Origin: Saprospiraceae bacterium
Lineage (GTDB): Bacteria > Bacteroidota > Bacteroidia > Chitinophagales > Saprospiraceae
Length of the DNA stretch: 64,000 bases
Assembly (NCBI GenBank): GCA_016712145.1
Contig: JADJRO010000001.1
Location: forward strand, 2,108,501-2,172,500
Reading direction: 5' to 3'
Shown here piece after piece: positions 36,912 to 46,296 of the stretch; position 1 is the first letter of the stretch; every line of letters starts with the position of its first letter. The notes beneath the pieces are model-generated. The model worked only from the letters and a program-made list of their open reading frames with translations. It was not told the DNA's origin and searched no databases. Both the position numbers and the translations under genes were made by a program.

Positions 36912-38852
36912 ATGTCTAATGCAAATCCATCAATTCTAGATCGTATTTTATATGAGGGAAAATGGCATTTGATCGCATTATTTATTTTAACTTTCGTATT
37001 GTATGCCAATACACTCGGCCATGAATTTGCTTTGGATGATGGCATTGTAATCAAAGAAAACAAACATGTAAAACAGGGAATTTCAGGAATCCCTGATTTG
37101 TTTTCAAAACATTCGTTTCATGGTTTTTTTAAAAAAAGTGGCAAAGAAAAAGTGGTTGCAGGCGGCCGGTACAGGCCTATGACGCTTGTTTTTTTTGCAT
37201 GCATTTATGAAATCTTTGGTGAAGATCCTGCAATTTTTCATTTTTTTTCTATTCTTGTTTATGCCTTATTGGGTATCGTAATTTATCAGGTTTTAAAAAA
37301 ACTATTTCAAAAAATACTTCCTGACGTATCAACACCATTTGCATTCTTTTCAGCAGCCCTTTTTATTGCACATCCGGTACACACTGAATGCATTGCAAAT
37401 ATTAAAGGCATGGATGAATCAGCCAGTTTATTGTTTTCATTGCTTGGATTATGGGCTGCGCTCGAATTTATTGATCGAAAAAAATATATATTTTTAGGAC
37501 TGTCTGGTCTCGCTTTTTTTACTGCATTGCTTTCAAAAGAAAATGCCATTGCTTATTTGGCAATAATTCCGATTGCATGTTATCTACTGTATTCGAAAAC
37601 CTGGAAAAGTTTGTTTGCGGTTTTCCTATGTCTATTCAGTGTGACTTTAGTTTTTTTATTTATTAGGGGCAGCATCCTGGGATTCAATCCATTTGGAAGT
37701 GTCTCGAAAGAGTTAATGAACAATCCATATCTAAGCTATAAAAATGGCGAAAACGTGCCTATGCTCTTAGCAGATAAAATTGGATTGATAAGTTACAGTT
37801 TATTTGAATATATCAGATTATTGATATTCCCGCATCCTTTGACCCACGACTATTATCCAAAACAAATTCCGGTGCTTGGACCTTATTCAATTCAATCTAT
37901 TTTAGCATATCTAATATACGGTGGTTTAATAATTTTAGCTTTATTAAAATTTCGCAAGTCGCCGATTACAAGTTTTACGATTGTCAGTTACATAATCCCA
38001 CTCATTTTAGTCAGCAATATCTTTTTTCCTATAGGAACCAATTTAGGAGAGCGTTTTATTTTTATGTCCTCTTTGGGATTTTGCATGTATGTTTCATATC
38101 TAATGATTTATTTTTTTAAGAAAAAACTGTCTAATGCATTCTTCATTTTAGCGCCCTTACTCATATTATATTCCATTAAAACCATCATACGCAATCCGGT
38201 TTGGCACGACAATGCCACTTTATTTAAAAGTGACATCAAAATTTCAACCCAAAGTGCCAAACTTCACAATGGGCTCGCAGGAGTTTATCTGGAGCGGGTG
38301 CGTGATTCTAAAGATTCACTAGAAGTAAAAACCGCCTTAATTGAAGCTAAAAAAGAAGCTGAACGAGCAATCGAAATTAATCCACTCTATATGGAGGCCC
38401 ATCTTCAATTGGGCAATAGTTATTACTACAGTAAAAATTTTGAAAAGGCCATAGAGGAATATAATTTCATCTTACAACATACACCAGAAGATGAAGATGC
38501 ATTTAAAAATCTACAATATTCCCTTCGCGAACGGGGACGTCAGATTGGAATGCAAACGGGTGATGTAAAGAAAGCAAAAGATCTAATAAAAAAATCACTG
38601 GGAATGAATCCGGATGATTTAGAAGCATTGATGTTAATGGGCATTGCTGAAGGCTCAGAAGGCAATACAGAAAATGCTTTGTATTACTTTAACCAGGTAC
38701 TAAAGAAAGACCCAAAAAATGCACAGGCTTATTTTAACTTAGGTATAGCTTATCGGAATGTGGATCAACTAATAAAATCTGATTCCATGTTTAATAAAGC
38801 GATACAATTGGATTCCAGCATTTACATTAAAAATGGCCAATTCAAAAAATGA
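36912..38852 (+). CDS. TMTC-like GT-C glycosyltransferase with TPR tail
   Basis: 646 residues. The first 420 hold about ten TM helices. The first luminal/periplasmic loop carries an acidic pair (FALDDGIVIKENKHV) as in GT-C enzymes, followed by GGRYRPMTLVFFA, the R-P-hydrophobic motif of TMTC-type O-mannosyltransferases. The C-terminal 220 residues are four or five TPR units (EAHLQLGNSYYYSKNFEKAIEEY, AQAYFNLGIAYRNV) facing the periplasm. By analogy it transfers a sugar from a polyprenyl-phosphate donor to exported proteins; donor and target are not shown. The stop overlaps the GH3 start (ATGA). Confidence 0.82.
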   Translation: MSNANPSILDRILYEGKWHLIALFILTFVLYANTLGHEFALDDGIVIKENKHVKQGISGIPDLFSKHSFHGFFKKSGKEKVVAGGRYRPMTLVFFACIYEIFGEDPAIFHFFSILVYALLGIVIYQVLKKLFQKILPDVSTPFAFFSAALFIAHPVHTECIANIKGMDESASLLFSLLGLWAALEFIDRKKYIFLGLSGLAFFTALLSKENAIAYLAIIPIACYLLYSKTWKSLFAVFLCLFSVTLVFLFIRGSILGFNPFGSVSKELMNNPYLSYKNGENVPMLLADKIGLISYSLFEYIRLLIFPHPLTHDYYPKQIPVLGPYSIQSILAYLIYGGLIILALLKFRKSPITSFTIVSYIIPLILVSNIFFPIGTNLGERFIFMSSLGFCMYVSYLMIYFFKKKLSNAFFILAPLLILYSIKTIIRNPVWHDNATLFKSDIKISTQSAKLHNGLAGVYLERVRDSKDSLEVKTALIEAKKEAERAIEINPLYMEAHLQLGNSYYYSKNFEKAIEEYNFILQHTPEDEDAFKNLQYSLRERGRQIGMQTGDVKKAKDLIKKSLGMNPDDLEALMLMGIAEGSEGNTENALYYFNQVLKKDPKNAQAYFNLGIAYRNVDQLIKSDSMFNKAIQLDSSIYIKNGQFKK

Positions 38853-41766
38853 GTTGGCAGCATACTCTAATTTGCATTCTTAGTTTTTGCACTGCAAGCC
38901 ATTCGCAAAATTATTCAGCATCGAGATGGGCGGATAGTGTATTGGCTACTATGAGTTTAGATGAAAAATTAGGTCAACTTTTTGTAATTCGGTCATTTTC
39001 CACTCAAAACGAACAACAAATACAAGATGTAAGTACATTGATACAGGATTATCATATTGGCGGTATTTGTTTTTTTAGAGGAACCTCAGGAAGTCTATAC
39101 GAATTAATTCAAAAGTATCAGACCCTTTCAAAATTCCTGTCATGGTGAGCATGGATGCTGAATGGGGACTTGGCATGCGTATCACAGATGCTTTTTCTTT
39201 TCCAAAACAAATGAGCTTGGGCGCATTAAAAGAAAATCGCCTGATTTATGATCTTGGAAAAGAAATGGCCATTCAAATGAAACTTTTCGGAATCCATATG
39301 AATTATGCACCGGTCCTTGATATAAATAATAATTTAAACAATCCGGTAATCAATGAGCGTTCCTTTGGTTCAAACAGGCAGCGGGTTCTCTTAAAATCAT
39401 TTGCGTTTATGCAAGGTTTGCAGGATCATGGTGTGCTGGCATGTGTAAAACATTTTCCTGGCCATGGAGATACTGATTTGGATTCACATAAAGATTTACC
39501 TGTTTTAAATTTCAGTACAAAAAGACTGGATAGTTTAGAACTTTATCCATTTGAAGGAATTCTAAATGCAAGGCCCGCTGCAATGATGATAGCCCATTTA
39601 AAAGTGCCAGTTATAGATAGTTCTGAAAACATCCCCGCCAGTTTATCAAAAGAAATTTTAAATGGGATACTCCAGAAACGTTTTCAGTATAAGGGTCTAC
39701 TCATTACAGATGCTTTAGAAATGAAAGGCGTCACAAAAAATTTTAATGCCGGTGAGATCGCTGTAAAAGCCCTTAATGCAGGAAATGATCTGTTGTTGTT
39801 AAGTGAAAACATACCCGCAGCTTTTCAAGCAATAAAAATGGGAATTGACTCCAACATTCTGAACTTGAAAGAAATTGATCAGAAAGTAAAACGCATTCTG
39901 ATTGTTAAATATAAGTTGGGACTAAATGCATGGATTCCAGAAGTGTTTGATACTATTTCTTATAATAAATCTGTTGAGCGATCCATGGTCCTCAAAGATA
40001 ATATATATAGAAAAACACTCACGCTTGCCAGAGACAGTAATAAATTAGTGCCCATAAGAAAAATACCATTTAACATCAGTTGCGTAAGCATCAATGATGA
40101 CTTGAATAATGTGTTTCAAAGCCGATTACAGGATTATTCATCTATAAATACTTATTCGATGAATTCTGTTGCAGATTGCAAGCCTGAATGCCTTCAGGCT
40201 ATTGAAAATTCAGAACTAATTATAGTCTCTATACATAAACTGAATTACCAGTCCAATAAAAATTACGGTGTTAATATTGAATTGCTTCAACAATTAAATA
40301 AAATAATTGCAAATAAAAAATGTATCGTTGTATTGTTTGGATGCCCGTATGTTAGTATGTTTCTTCCGGCATCTGCCAGTATCGTTTTGGCATATGAAGA
40401 CAATGAACGAACACAGGATATCTCAGCTCAAATGGTATTTGGAACTGATCCAATTTGCGGAGTTTCACCTGTAAATATGAATTCCTATTTAAAAGAAGGA
40501 TTTGGAATACAACGCCCTGCCTTACATCGAATGGGTTTCGCAATTCCAGAATCTATGGGTCTTTCAAGTTTTGTATTAAATAAAATTGACTCCATTGCGG
40601 GTGACTTAATTCAAAATCATGCTGCGCCAGGCTGCCAAATTGTTATAGCAAAAGATGAAAAAATTGTATATCGAAAATCCTTTGGATATTTAGATTACGA
40701 TTCCACCGAATGGGTCGACAATAAAACCTTATATGATCTCGCCTCCTTAACAAAAATAATAGGCAGTGCGCCCGTCTTAATGAGCTTAGTTGATCAAAAT
40801 AAAATTGAAACTTCCTCAAAAATTAGTAAATACATTTTGGAATTTAGAAATGGGGAGAAACAGAATATTAGTATAAAGGATGTTTTGTTACACCAGGCAA
40901 AATTTGTATCCTGGATACCATTTTATAAAAACACCTTGAAATATCCGGATTCATTAAATATTTTAAATCCAACATACTATGATACGGCCGCATCCATTCA
41001 ATTTAATATTCCAATTTGTAAAAAACTTTATTTAAAATCAGATTACCGGGATAGCACGTTAATGCAAATCATTCAATCCAAAAGCATTCCAGAAAAAAAA
41101 TACTGGTATTCTGACATTGGATTTTATTTTCTGCCTAACTTGGTTCATGCTACAACAGGTTTACAGTTCGAAAATTATTTCGAAAAAACAATTTCTAACC
41201 CATTGAATTTAAGATATACTTGCTTTAATCCATTAAATCATTATTTCTCAGAAAGCCAAATAGCGCCTACAGAAATTGATACATACTTTCGACATCAAAA
41301 AATACAAGGATATGTACACGATATGGGAGCTGCCATGATGGGCGGCATTAGCGGACATGCTGGATTGTTTTCGAATGCAGGTGAAGTTGCAATTTTAATG
41401 CAACTGTTTCTAAATCTGGGAACTTACGCTGATCAGGAATTTTTTAGCAGTTCAACAGTAACTAAATTTATCAAACGGGATAAAGAACTTGGCAAACGAG
41501 CCCTTGTTTTTGATATGCCGGATTTACGGGATAGCACCATTGCCTATGTATCAAACCTGGCTTCAAAAAAAACATTTGGACATCAGGGATTTACTGGAAC
41601 CTGCGCTTGGGCTGATCCGGTAAATAATATAGTCTATGTGTTTTTATCAAATCGGACCTATCCTGATTCCAAACAAAATCTTTTACACAAAAACAGATAC
41701 CGCACTAAAATACAGGACCAAATTTATAAAGCGCTTACCACGCGAGAAACTCAAACGCTGAAATAA
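38849..41766 (+). pseudogene. GH3 (NagZ-like) / class C beta-lactamase fusion, frameshifted
   Basis: Two frames, 38849-39148 and 39142-41766, make one 972-residue protein if one A is added to the A-run at 39130-39133. The junction then reads LSKIPVMVSMDAEWGLGM, as expected for the family. Part 1 is a GH3 beta-N-acetylhexosaminidase domain with signal peptide, KHFPGHGDTDLDSH (the NagZ His loop) and the nucleophile Asp in LLITDALEMKGV. Part 2 (about 560-972) is a serine beta-lactamase-like domain with SLTK (SxxK), YSDIG (Y-x-N position) and HQGFTGT. This fusion is known in Bacteroidota and likely trims peptidoglycan sugars and peptides. All motifs are intact, so the break may be a sequencing error. 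Confidence 0.85.
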
Positions 41767-41772
41767 AGCAGG

Positions 41773-42987
41773 ATGCTTAGTTTAAAAATTGCAAATCGCT
41801 ATTTGTTTTCCAGAAAATCCTCTCAGGCAATTCACTGGATTACCGGCATTTCAATAATTGGAATTGCCGTTGGTACTGCTGCACTGATTTTGGTTTTATC
41901 CGTTTTTAATGGATTTGAAGAGCTCTTATCTGGCATGTTTAGTAAATACAATCCAGATGTTAAAATTGAAATAAAACAAGGCAAAACATTTAAAGAAGAC
42001 AGTGCAAAATTATTTCAACTGACTCAAATCCCTGGAATCTTAAGATATAGCACAACGCTGGAAGAAATCGCGATGTTTCAATATGCAGAAGCTCAGGAAT
42101 TCGGAGTATTAAAAGGAGTAGATTCCAACTATGTAACAGTTTGTTCAGTTCATGATGCAATTCTGGAAGGTAGTTTTAAAATCGAAAACGACCACCGCCC
42201 ATTAGCAAATTTGGGTTTAGGCATTCGGAATAAACTCGGTGTGGATCTTGACAATTTTCAAGAATTTATCAGAGTTTTTATTCCAGATAATAAGGAGACT
42301 TCTGATCTGAACAATGCATTAAAACGTTTTCCACTTCAAGCTCAGTCCGTTTATTCTTTTATCCAGGAAAGCGATTATTCTACTATAATCACAAGCATTC
42401 AAGGGGTTCGACAAATTACCGGTAAATCAGACCAGTTGAGTTCTATTGAACTTAAATTAAATCCAGCATTTGAGCCTGGGTTTCTCATTCATCAAGTTGA
42501 AACGATTTTCGGATCTGACTTTATAATTAAAGATCGCTATAAACAAGATGAGGCTTTTCTTAAAATTATGCGTCTTGAAAAATGGCTATTTTATTCTTTA
42601 TTTTGTCTGACTCTTTTATTAGTCTCCTTTACAATTGTTGGAACGCTTTGGATGATCGTTCTGGAAAAACGAATTGATATTTCTATTTTAAAATCAATGG
42701 GAATGTCAAATAAATCGCTAAGACAAGTCTTTTTAAATTTAGGAATTCTTATTTGTGGCATTGGCTTAGTGCTAGGGTTTACGTTTGCACTTATATTTTA
42801 TTGGCTTCAAAAAAATTATGGATTAATCGGTGTTCCGGATGAATTTATTATAGATAGCTATCCAATTCAACTTCGCCTAATTGATTTTATTTTGGTCAGT
42901 TTTACTGTTTTTGGTATCGGATTACTGGCCTCCTTGCTCCCAACTAAGAAAGTCTATGAAATTCTACCCATTTTCAGAGAAGAATAA
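41773..42987 (+). CDS. FtsX/LolE-type ABC transporter permease
   Basis: 404 residues in the MacB/LolC-E permease layout. TM1 is at about 20-45 (ITGISIIGIAVGTAALILVL, typical for the family). A large periplasmic domain covers about 50-265. Three C-terminal TM helices follow at about 275-395 (LTLLLVSFTIVGTLWMIVLEKRIDISILKSMGMS). By similarity it extracts outer-membrane lipoproteins from the inner membrane, together with a LolD-like ATPase that is not in this window. It starts 7 bp after the GH3 fusion, so it is probably in the same transcript. A 16-bp palindrome, TAAACCAGCTGGTTTA, overlaps its stop codon. Confidence 0.88.
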   Translation: MLSLKIANRYLFSRKSSQAIHWITGISIIGIAVGTAALILVLSVFNGFEELLSGMFSKYNPDVKIEIKQGKTFKEDSAKLFQLTQIPGILRYSTTLEEIAMFQYAEAQEFGVLKGVDSNYVTVCSVHDAILEGSFKIENDHRPLANLGLGIRNKLGVDLDNFQEFIRVFIPDNKETSDLNNALKRFPLQAQSVYSFIQESDYSTIITSIQGVRQITGKSDQLSSIELKLNPAFEPGFLIHQVETIFGSDFIIKDRYKQDEAFLKIMRLEKWLFYSLFCLTLLLVSFTIVGTLWMIVLEKRIDISILKSMGMSNKSLRQVFLNLGILICGIGLVLGFTFALIFYWLQKNYGLIGVPDEFIIDSYPIQLRLIDFILVSFTVFGIGLLASLLPTKKVYEILPIFREE

Positions 42988-43173
42988 ACCAGCTGGTTTA
43001 AGCAATTAAGTTCTGTAAAAAATATATTTAAAAAGCTGGGATTACGTTCAATAGGAGGCTAGTTGATGATTAATTGTGTCTAAAAAACAATTTATTTTAT
43101 TGATTATCAACGAAATAGCTATTTATTTTTCATATTATAGTTTATTTATATATATGACACGCTTAGATATTAT

Positions 43174-43181
43174 TAATTTTG
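43174..43181 (+). promoter_or_regulatory. -7 box abutting the 43188 start
   Basis: TAATTTTG followed by six bases (CGGTCC) and the ATG at 43188, the same geometry as at 8148-8162. Confidence 0.6.
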
Positions 43182-43187
43182 CGGTCC

Positions 43188-43553
43188 ATGGAAGTATGGG
43201 AACTTGAATTTGAGTGGTTGCGTATTCGTCATTTTGTTAAAGACAAATTTGAAAAATCTGCTTTGCCGGATTTAAATATAGTTTTGTTGTTAATTGGCAT
43301 TCAGGAATTAGGACTTGTCAAACAAGGACGTTTTACCAAAGAAGAGAAAACAGATTTGATGCATATTGCGTCATGCCGCCTGTTAAGTATTGATGGCTTT
43401 TATGAATTTAAAGGAACGGATCAGGATGGTTGGCCGCATTATCAGATGCTTAAACCATTTACTTTAAAGGGAGCAACCGAACAAGAAAATTATTTAAAAG
43501 AAAAAGTAATCAATTATTTTAAAACAGAATTTCCAAATGATTTTAACCATTAA
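43188..43553 (+). CDS. Conserved-looking hypothetical protein, 121 aa
   Basis: 121 residues from ATG 43188; the frame also opens at a TTG three codons earlier, but that lies in the promoter box. Soluble, with no signal or membrane segment. It contains ALPDLNIVLLLIGIQELG, then TKEEKTDLMHIASCRLLS and DGWPHYQ. No family is recognised. It overlaps the start region of the downstream cyclophilin frame and lies 4 bp before its preferred ATG, suggesting a joint transcript. Confidence 0.75.
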   Translation: MEVWELEFEWLRIRHFVKDKFEKSALPDLNIVLLLIGIQELGLVKQGRFTKEEKTDLMHIASCRLLSIDGFYEFKGTDQDGWPHYQMLKPFTLKGATEQENYLKEKVINYFKTEFPNDFNH

Positions 43554-43557
43554 GAAT

Positions 43558-44201
43558 ATGAATTATAGAATGTTATTTTTCTTGCTTGCAATTTTTAGTT
43601 TAAGTGCATGCAGTCGTTCTCAGGAAACGATTTTAATAATTGAAACTCCGATGGGAAAAATGAAAGCGCGCTTGTATGACAGTACGCCAAAACATAAAGC
43701 CAATATGATTAAATTGGTTAAAGAAGGTTTTTACGATGGAACACTTTTTCATCGTGTCATTCCTAATTTTATGATACAGGGAGGTGATCCGGAATCTAAA
43801 AAAGCGGCAGCTGGTATGATACTTGGAAACGGCGGTCCTGGATATACGATACCCGCTGAAATTGGAAAATTTCATTTTAAAGGAGCTTTGGCAGCCGCTC
43901 GTTTAGGAGATGCAGTCAACCCGAAAAAGAATCTTCAGGTTCTCAATTTTACATAGTACAAGGCCAACCAGCAGATGCAAATAATATATCGATTATGACA
44001 GCGGGTAAAAATATTTTATACAGTCAGGCGGATATGGAAAAATATGCAAAAATTGGTGGCACACCCTTTTTGGATGGTGGCTATACGGTATTTGGAGAAG
44101 TATTTGAAGGTCTTGAAGTAATTGATAAAATTACAGCCGTTGAATGCAATGCCGCCAATCGCCCTATGGCTGACATTCCGATGAAAATCAGCATTCAGTA
44201 A
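43558..44201 (+). pseudogene. Cyclophilin-type peptidyl-prolyl isomerase lipoprotein, frameshifted
   Basis: Two frames (to 43956, and 43995-44201) form one 214-residue protein if one A is added to the A-run at 43924-43928. The junction then reads NPKKESSGSQFYIVQG. The tandem paralogue at 44221-45105 has six A at the same spot and reads through, which shows what the intact gene looks like. Signal peptide and lipobox are LSACSRS. Cyclophilin motifs: FHRVIPNFMIQGGD, SGSQFYIVQG and VFGEVFEG. It should help proline isomerisation during periplasmic or outer-membrane protein folding. I chose ATG 43558 over 43537 because it gives a clean lipoprotein signal and no overlap with the previous gene. Confidence 0.85.
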
Positions 44202-44220
44202 TATTCCCAAATTGACCCCT

Positions 44221-45105
44221 ATGAACCGATTTTTAATGCTTATTTCAATTGCAGTATATTGCAATTCCTGTTCTAATTCAAATACTCGATTTTCTTTAGA
44301 AGGAAATCAGGTGAAGTTACCTGCTAAGGCCTTATTTATTAATAGTTCAGGTGAATCAGACCGTTGGGAATGGGATTTTGGAGATGGCACTCGTTCTACA
44401 GAAAAAAATCCAAAACATTTATACTCAAAATCTGGAATTTACCAGGTTGTTCTTAAATCATATAATGGTAAAAAAGTGAATCAAATGCAACAAAAAATTG
44501 AAGTGTTACCACCCGATGGTTGTTATGTATTAATCGAAACATCCATGGGCTCCATGATTGCCAAATTGTATGATCAAACGCCTTTGCACCGGGATAATTT
44601 TAATAAGCACGCCGAACAGGGTTATTACAATGATTTGCTTTTTCATAGGGTCATTAATGGCTTTATGATTCAAGGAGGAGATCCACAATCCCGAAATTCG
44701 GAATCTGGAACCATGCTTGGAAGTGGTGGACCAGGTTTTACGATTCCAGCTGAATTTAATAGAGCCTGTATCCATAAAAAAGGAGCCATCGCTGCTGCTA
44801 GAACTGGGGATCAGGTTAATCCTAAAAAAGAATCTTCAGGTTCACAATTTTACATTGTTCAGGGAAGTATCCAAACTGATCAAGCCTTAAATCAAATGGA
44901 AGATCGTAAAGGAATTAAATATTCTGAAGAACAACGGAATGCTTATAAAACTTTGGGTGGTACCCCTTTTCTAGATATGGAATATACCGTTTTTGGAGAA
45001 ATTGTTGAAGGGCTCGATGTCATTGATAAAATTGCTTCTGTTAAAACAGAACGCGGCGACAGACCGTCACAAAATGTCACCATGAAAATCCGTACATTAC
45101 ATTAA
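44221..45105 (+). CDS. PKD-domain plus cyclophilin peptidyl-prolyl isomerase lipoprotein
   Basis: 294 residues from ATG 44221; a TTG three codons earlier also opens the frame. After the lipobox (YCNSCSN) comes a PKD domain at about 20-95 with the signature WEWDFGDGTRSTEKNPKHLYSK split as seen in surface beta-domains. A full cyclophilin domain follows at about 100-294 (FHRVINGFMIQGGD, SGSQFYIVQG, VFGEIVEG). It lies 19 bp after the frameshifted cyclophilin, so the two are tandem duplicates, this one having gained a PKD module. Likely an outer-membrane-anchored foldase. The PKD part may bind polysaccharide or partner proteins. Confidence 0.9.
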   Translation: MNRFLMLISIAVYCNSCSNSNTRFSLEGNQVKLPAKALFINSSGESDRWEWDFGDGTRSTEKNPKHLYSKSGIYQVVLKSYNGKKVNQMQQKIEVLPPDGCYVLIETSMGSMIAKLYDQTPLHRDNFNKHAEQGYYNDLLFHRVINGFMIQGGDPQSRNSESGTMLGSGGPGFTIPAEFNRACIHKKGAIAAARTGDQVNPKKESSGSQFYIVQGSIQTDQALNQMEDRKGIKYSEEQRNAYKTLGGTPFLDMEYTVFGEIVEGLDVIDKIASVKTERGDRPSQNVTMKIRTLH

Positions 45106-45111
45106 TCAACC

Positions 45112-46074
45112 CTATAACAGGGTTTGAATAAACTGATCTATTTTAAGACCATCTGCTTCTGCTTTATAATTTAGTACAATCCGATGGCGTAATACCAAGG
45201 CAGAAATTGCTTTAACATCTTCGATGTCCGGCGAAAATTTACCTTTTAATGCAGCATGACATTTGGCTCCAAGGACTAAATATTGAGAAGCGCGCGGACC
45301 AGCTCCCCAACTTACGTATTGGTTTACTTCTTTTATTGTATTCGAACTTGAAGGGCGAGTTCGTGAAACCAAGGATACAGCATATTCTAGAACATTGTCC
45401 GCTATCGGGATTTTTTTAATTAATCTTTGGAATTCTAATATTTGGTTTGATGTAATGATGCTTTTTAATTGAACCGCTTGATCTGAAGTTGTTTGTTTTA
45501 CAACTTGTACTTCCTCCTCGTATGAAGGATAATCCAATAAGATATTGAACATAAATCGGTCCAGTTGTGCCTCAGGTAAAGGATAGGTCCCTTCCTGTTC
45601 AATTGGGTTCTGAGTTGCTAAAACAAAAAACGGATTTGGGAGACTGTGCTTTACACCACTGACCGTAATATTTCGCTCTTGCATAGCCTCTAAAAGGGCT
45701 GATTGCGTTTTAGGTGGTGTCCGGTTGATTTCATCAGCCAATACAATATTTGCAAATATGGGACCTTTATTAAACTTAAATTTTCGCTCTTCATCCAGTA
45801 TTTCCGAACCGGTAATATCCGAGGGCATTAAATCCGGCGTAAATTGAACTCTTTTAAAGCTTAAGTCTAAAACTTCTGAAATTGTGTTAATCAATAAAGT
45901 TTTCGCCAATCCCGGAACCCCAACCAATAAACTATGGCCATTGCTAAACAAAGAAATTAAGCTAGCCTGAACCACTTCATCTTGCCCAACAATTACTTTT
46001 CCGATCTCTAATTTTAAATCTTTATAGGCTTGTGCCAGGGCATTCATTCCTTCTACATCCGAACTATACATCAT
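45112..46074 (-). CDS. MoxR-type AAA+ ATPase
   Basis: 320 residues: Walker A GVPGLAKT, Walker B ILADEINRTPPKTQ, sensor 1 FVLATQNPIEQEGTYPLPEAQLDRF and a C-terminal lid (WGAGPRASQYLVLGAKCHAAL). This is the MoxR family, in which the ATPase usually acts as a chaperone with a VWA or DUF58 partner for metal loading or stress functions. Neither partner is visible next to it: the downstream side is the convergent cyclophilin gene (6 bp away) and upstream is a 222-bp gap. The partner must therefore be elsewhere. Confidence 0.93.
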   Translation of the reverse strand: MMYSSDVEGMNALAQAYKDLKLEIGKVIVGQDEVVQASLISLFSNGHSLLVGVPGLAKTLLINTISEVLDLSFKRVQFTPDLMPSDITGSEILDEERKFKFNKGPIFANIVLADEINRTPPKTQSALLEAMQERNITVSGVKHSLPNPFFVLATQNPIEQEGTYPLPEAQLDRFMFNILLDYPSYEEEVQVVKQTTSDQAVQLKSIITSNQILEFQRLIKKIPIADNVLEYAVSLVSRTRPSSSNTIKEVNQYVSWGAGPRASQYLVLGAKCHAALKGKFSPDIEDVKAISALVLRHRIVLNYKAEADGLKIDQFIQTLL

Positions 46075-46296
46075 GTTATATTTTAAAGAATCGCAAATTT
46101 AAACATTCAGAACTACAAAAGTCTTAGCAAAATCTTAAGGTAATCTCAAAAAATTGCTACCGCTTCTTATTACAATTTGGCTTAAACAGCTCATTTACAG
46201 CAGTAAACCAGGATTTCCAGAAAATTGCAAGCCTTGTTTAAGGACTTTTTAGAGATCCTTTATATATTTTAAACGAGACAAGCCCATTCGATTTAA

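Noticed and set aside
42985..43000. Perfect palindrome TAAACCAGCTGGTTTA as a terminator
   Set aside because: The stem is only 6 bp around AGCT, it overlaps the stop codon, and no T-run follows. It may be chance or a minor site.
45112..46074. MoxR gene as part of a new MoxR-VWA system
   Set aside because: No VWA, DUF58 or other partner gene lies on either side. It is an orphan here.
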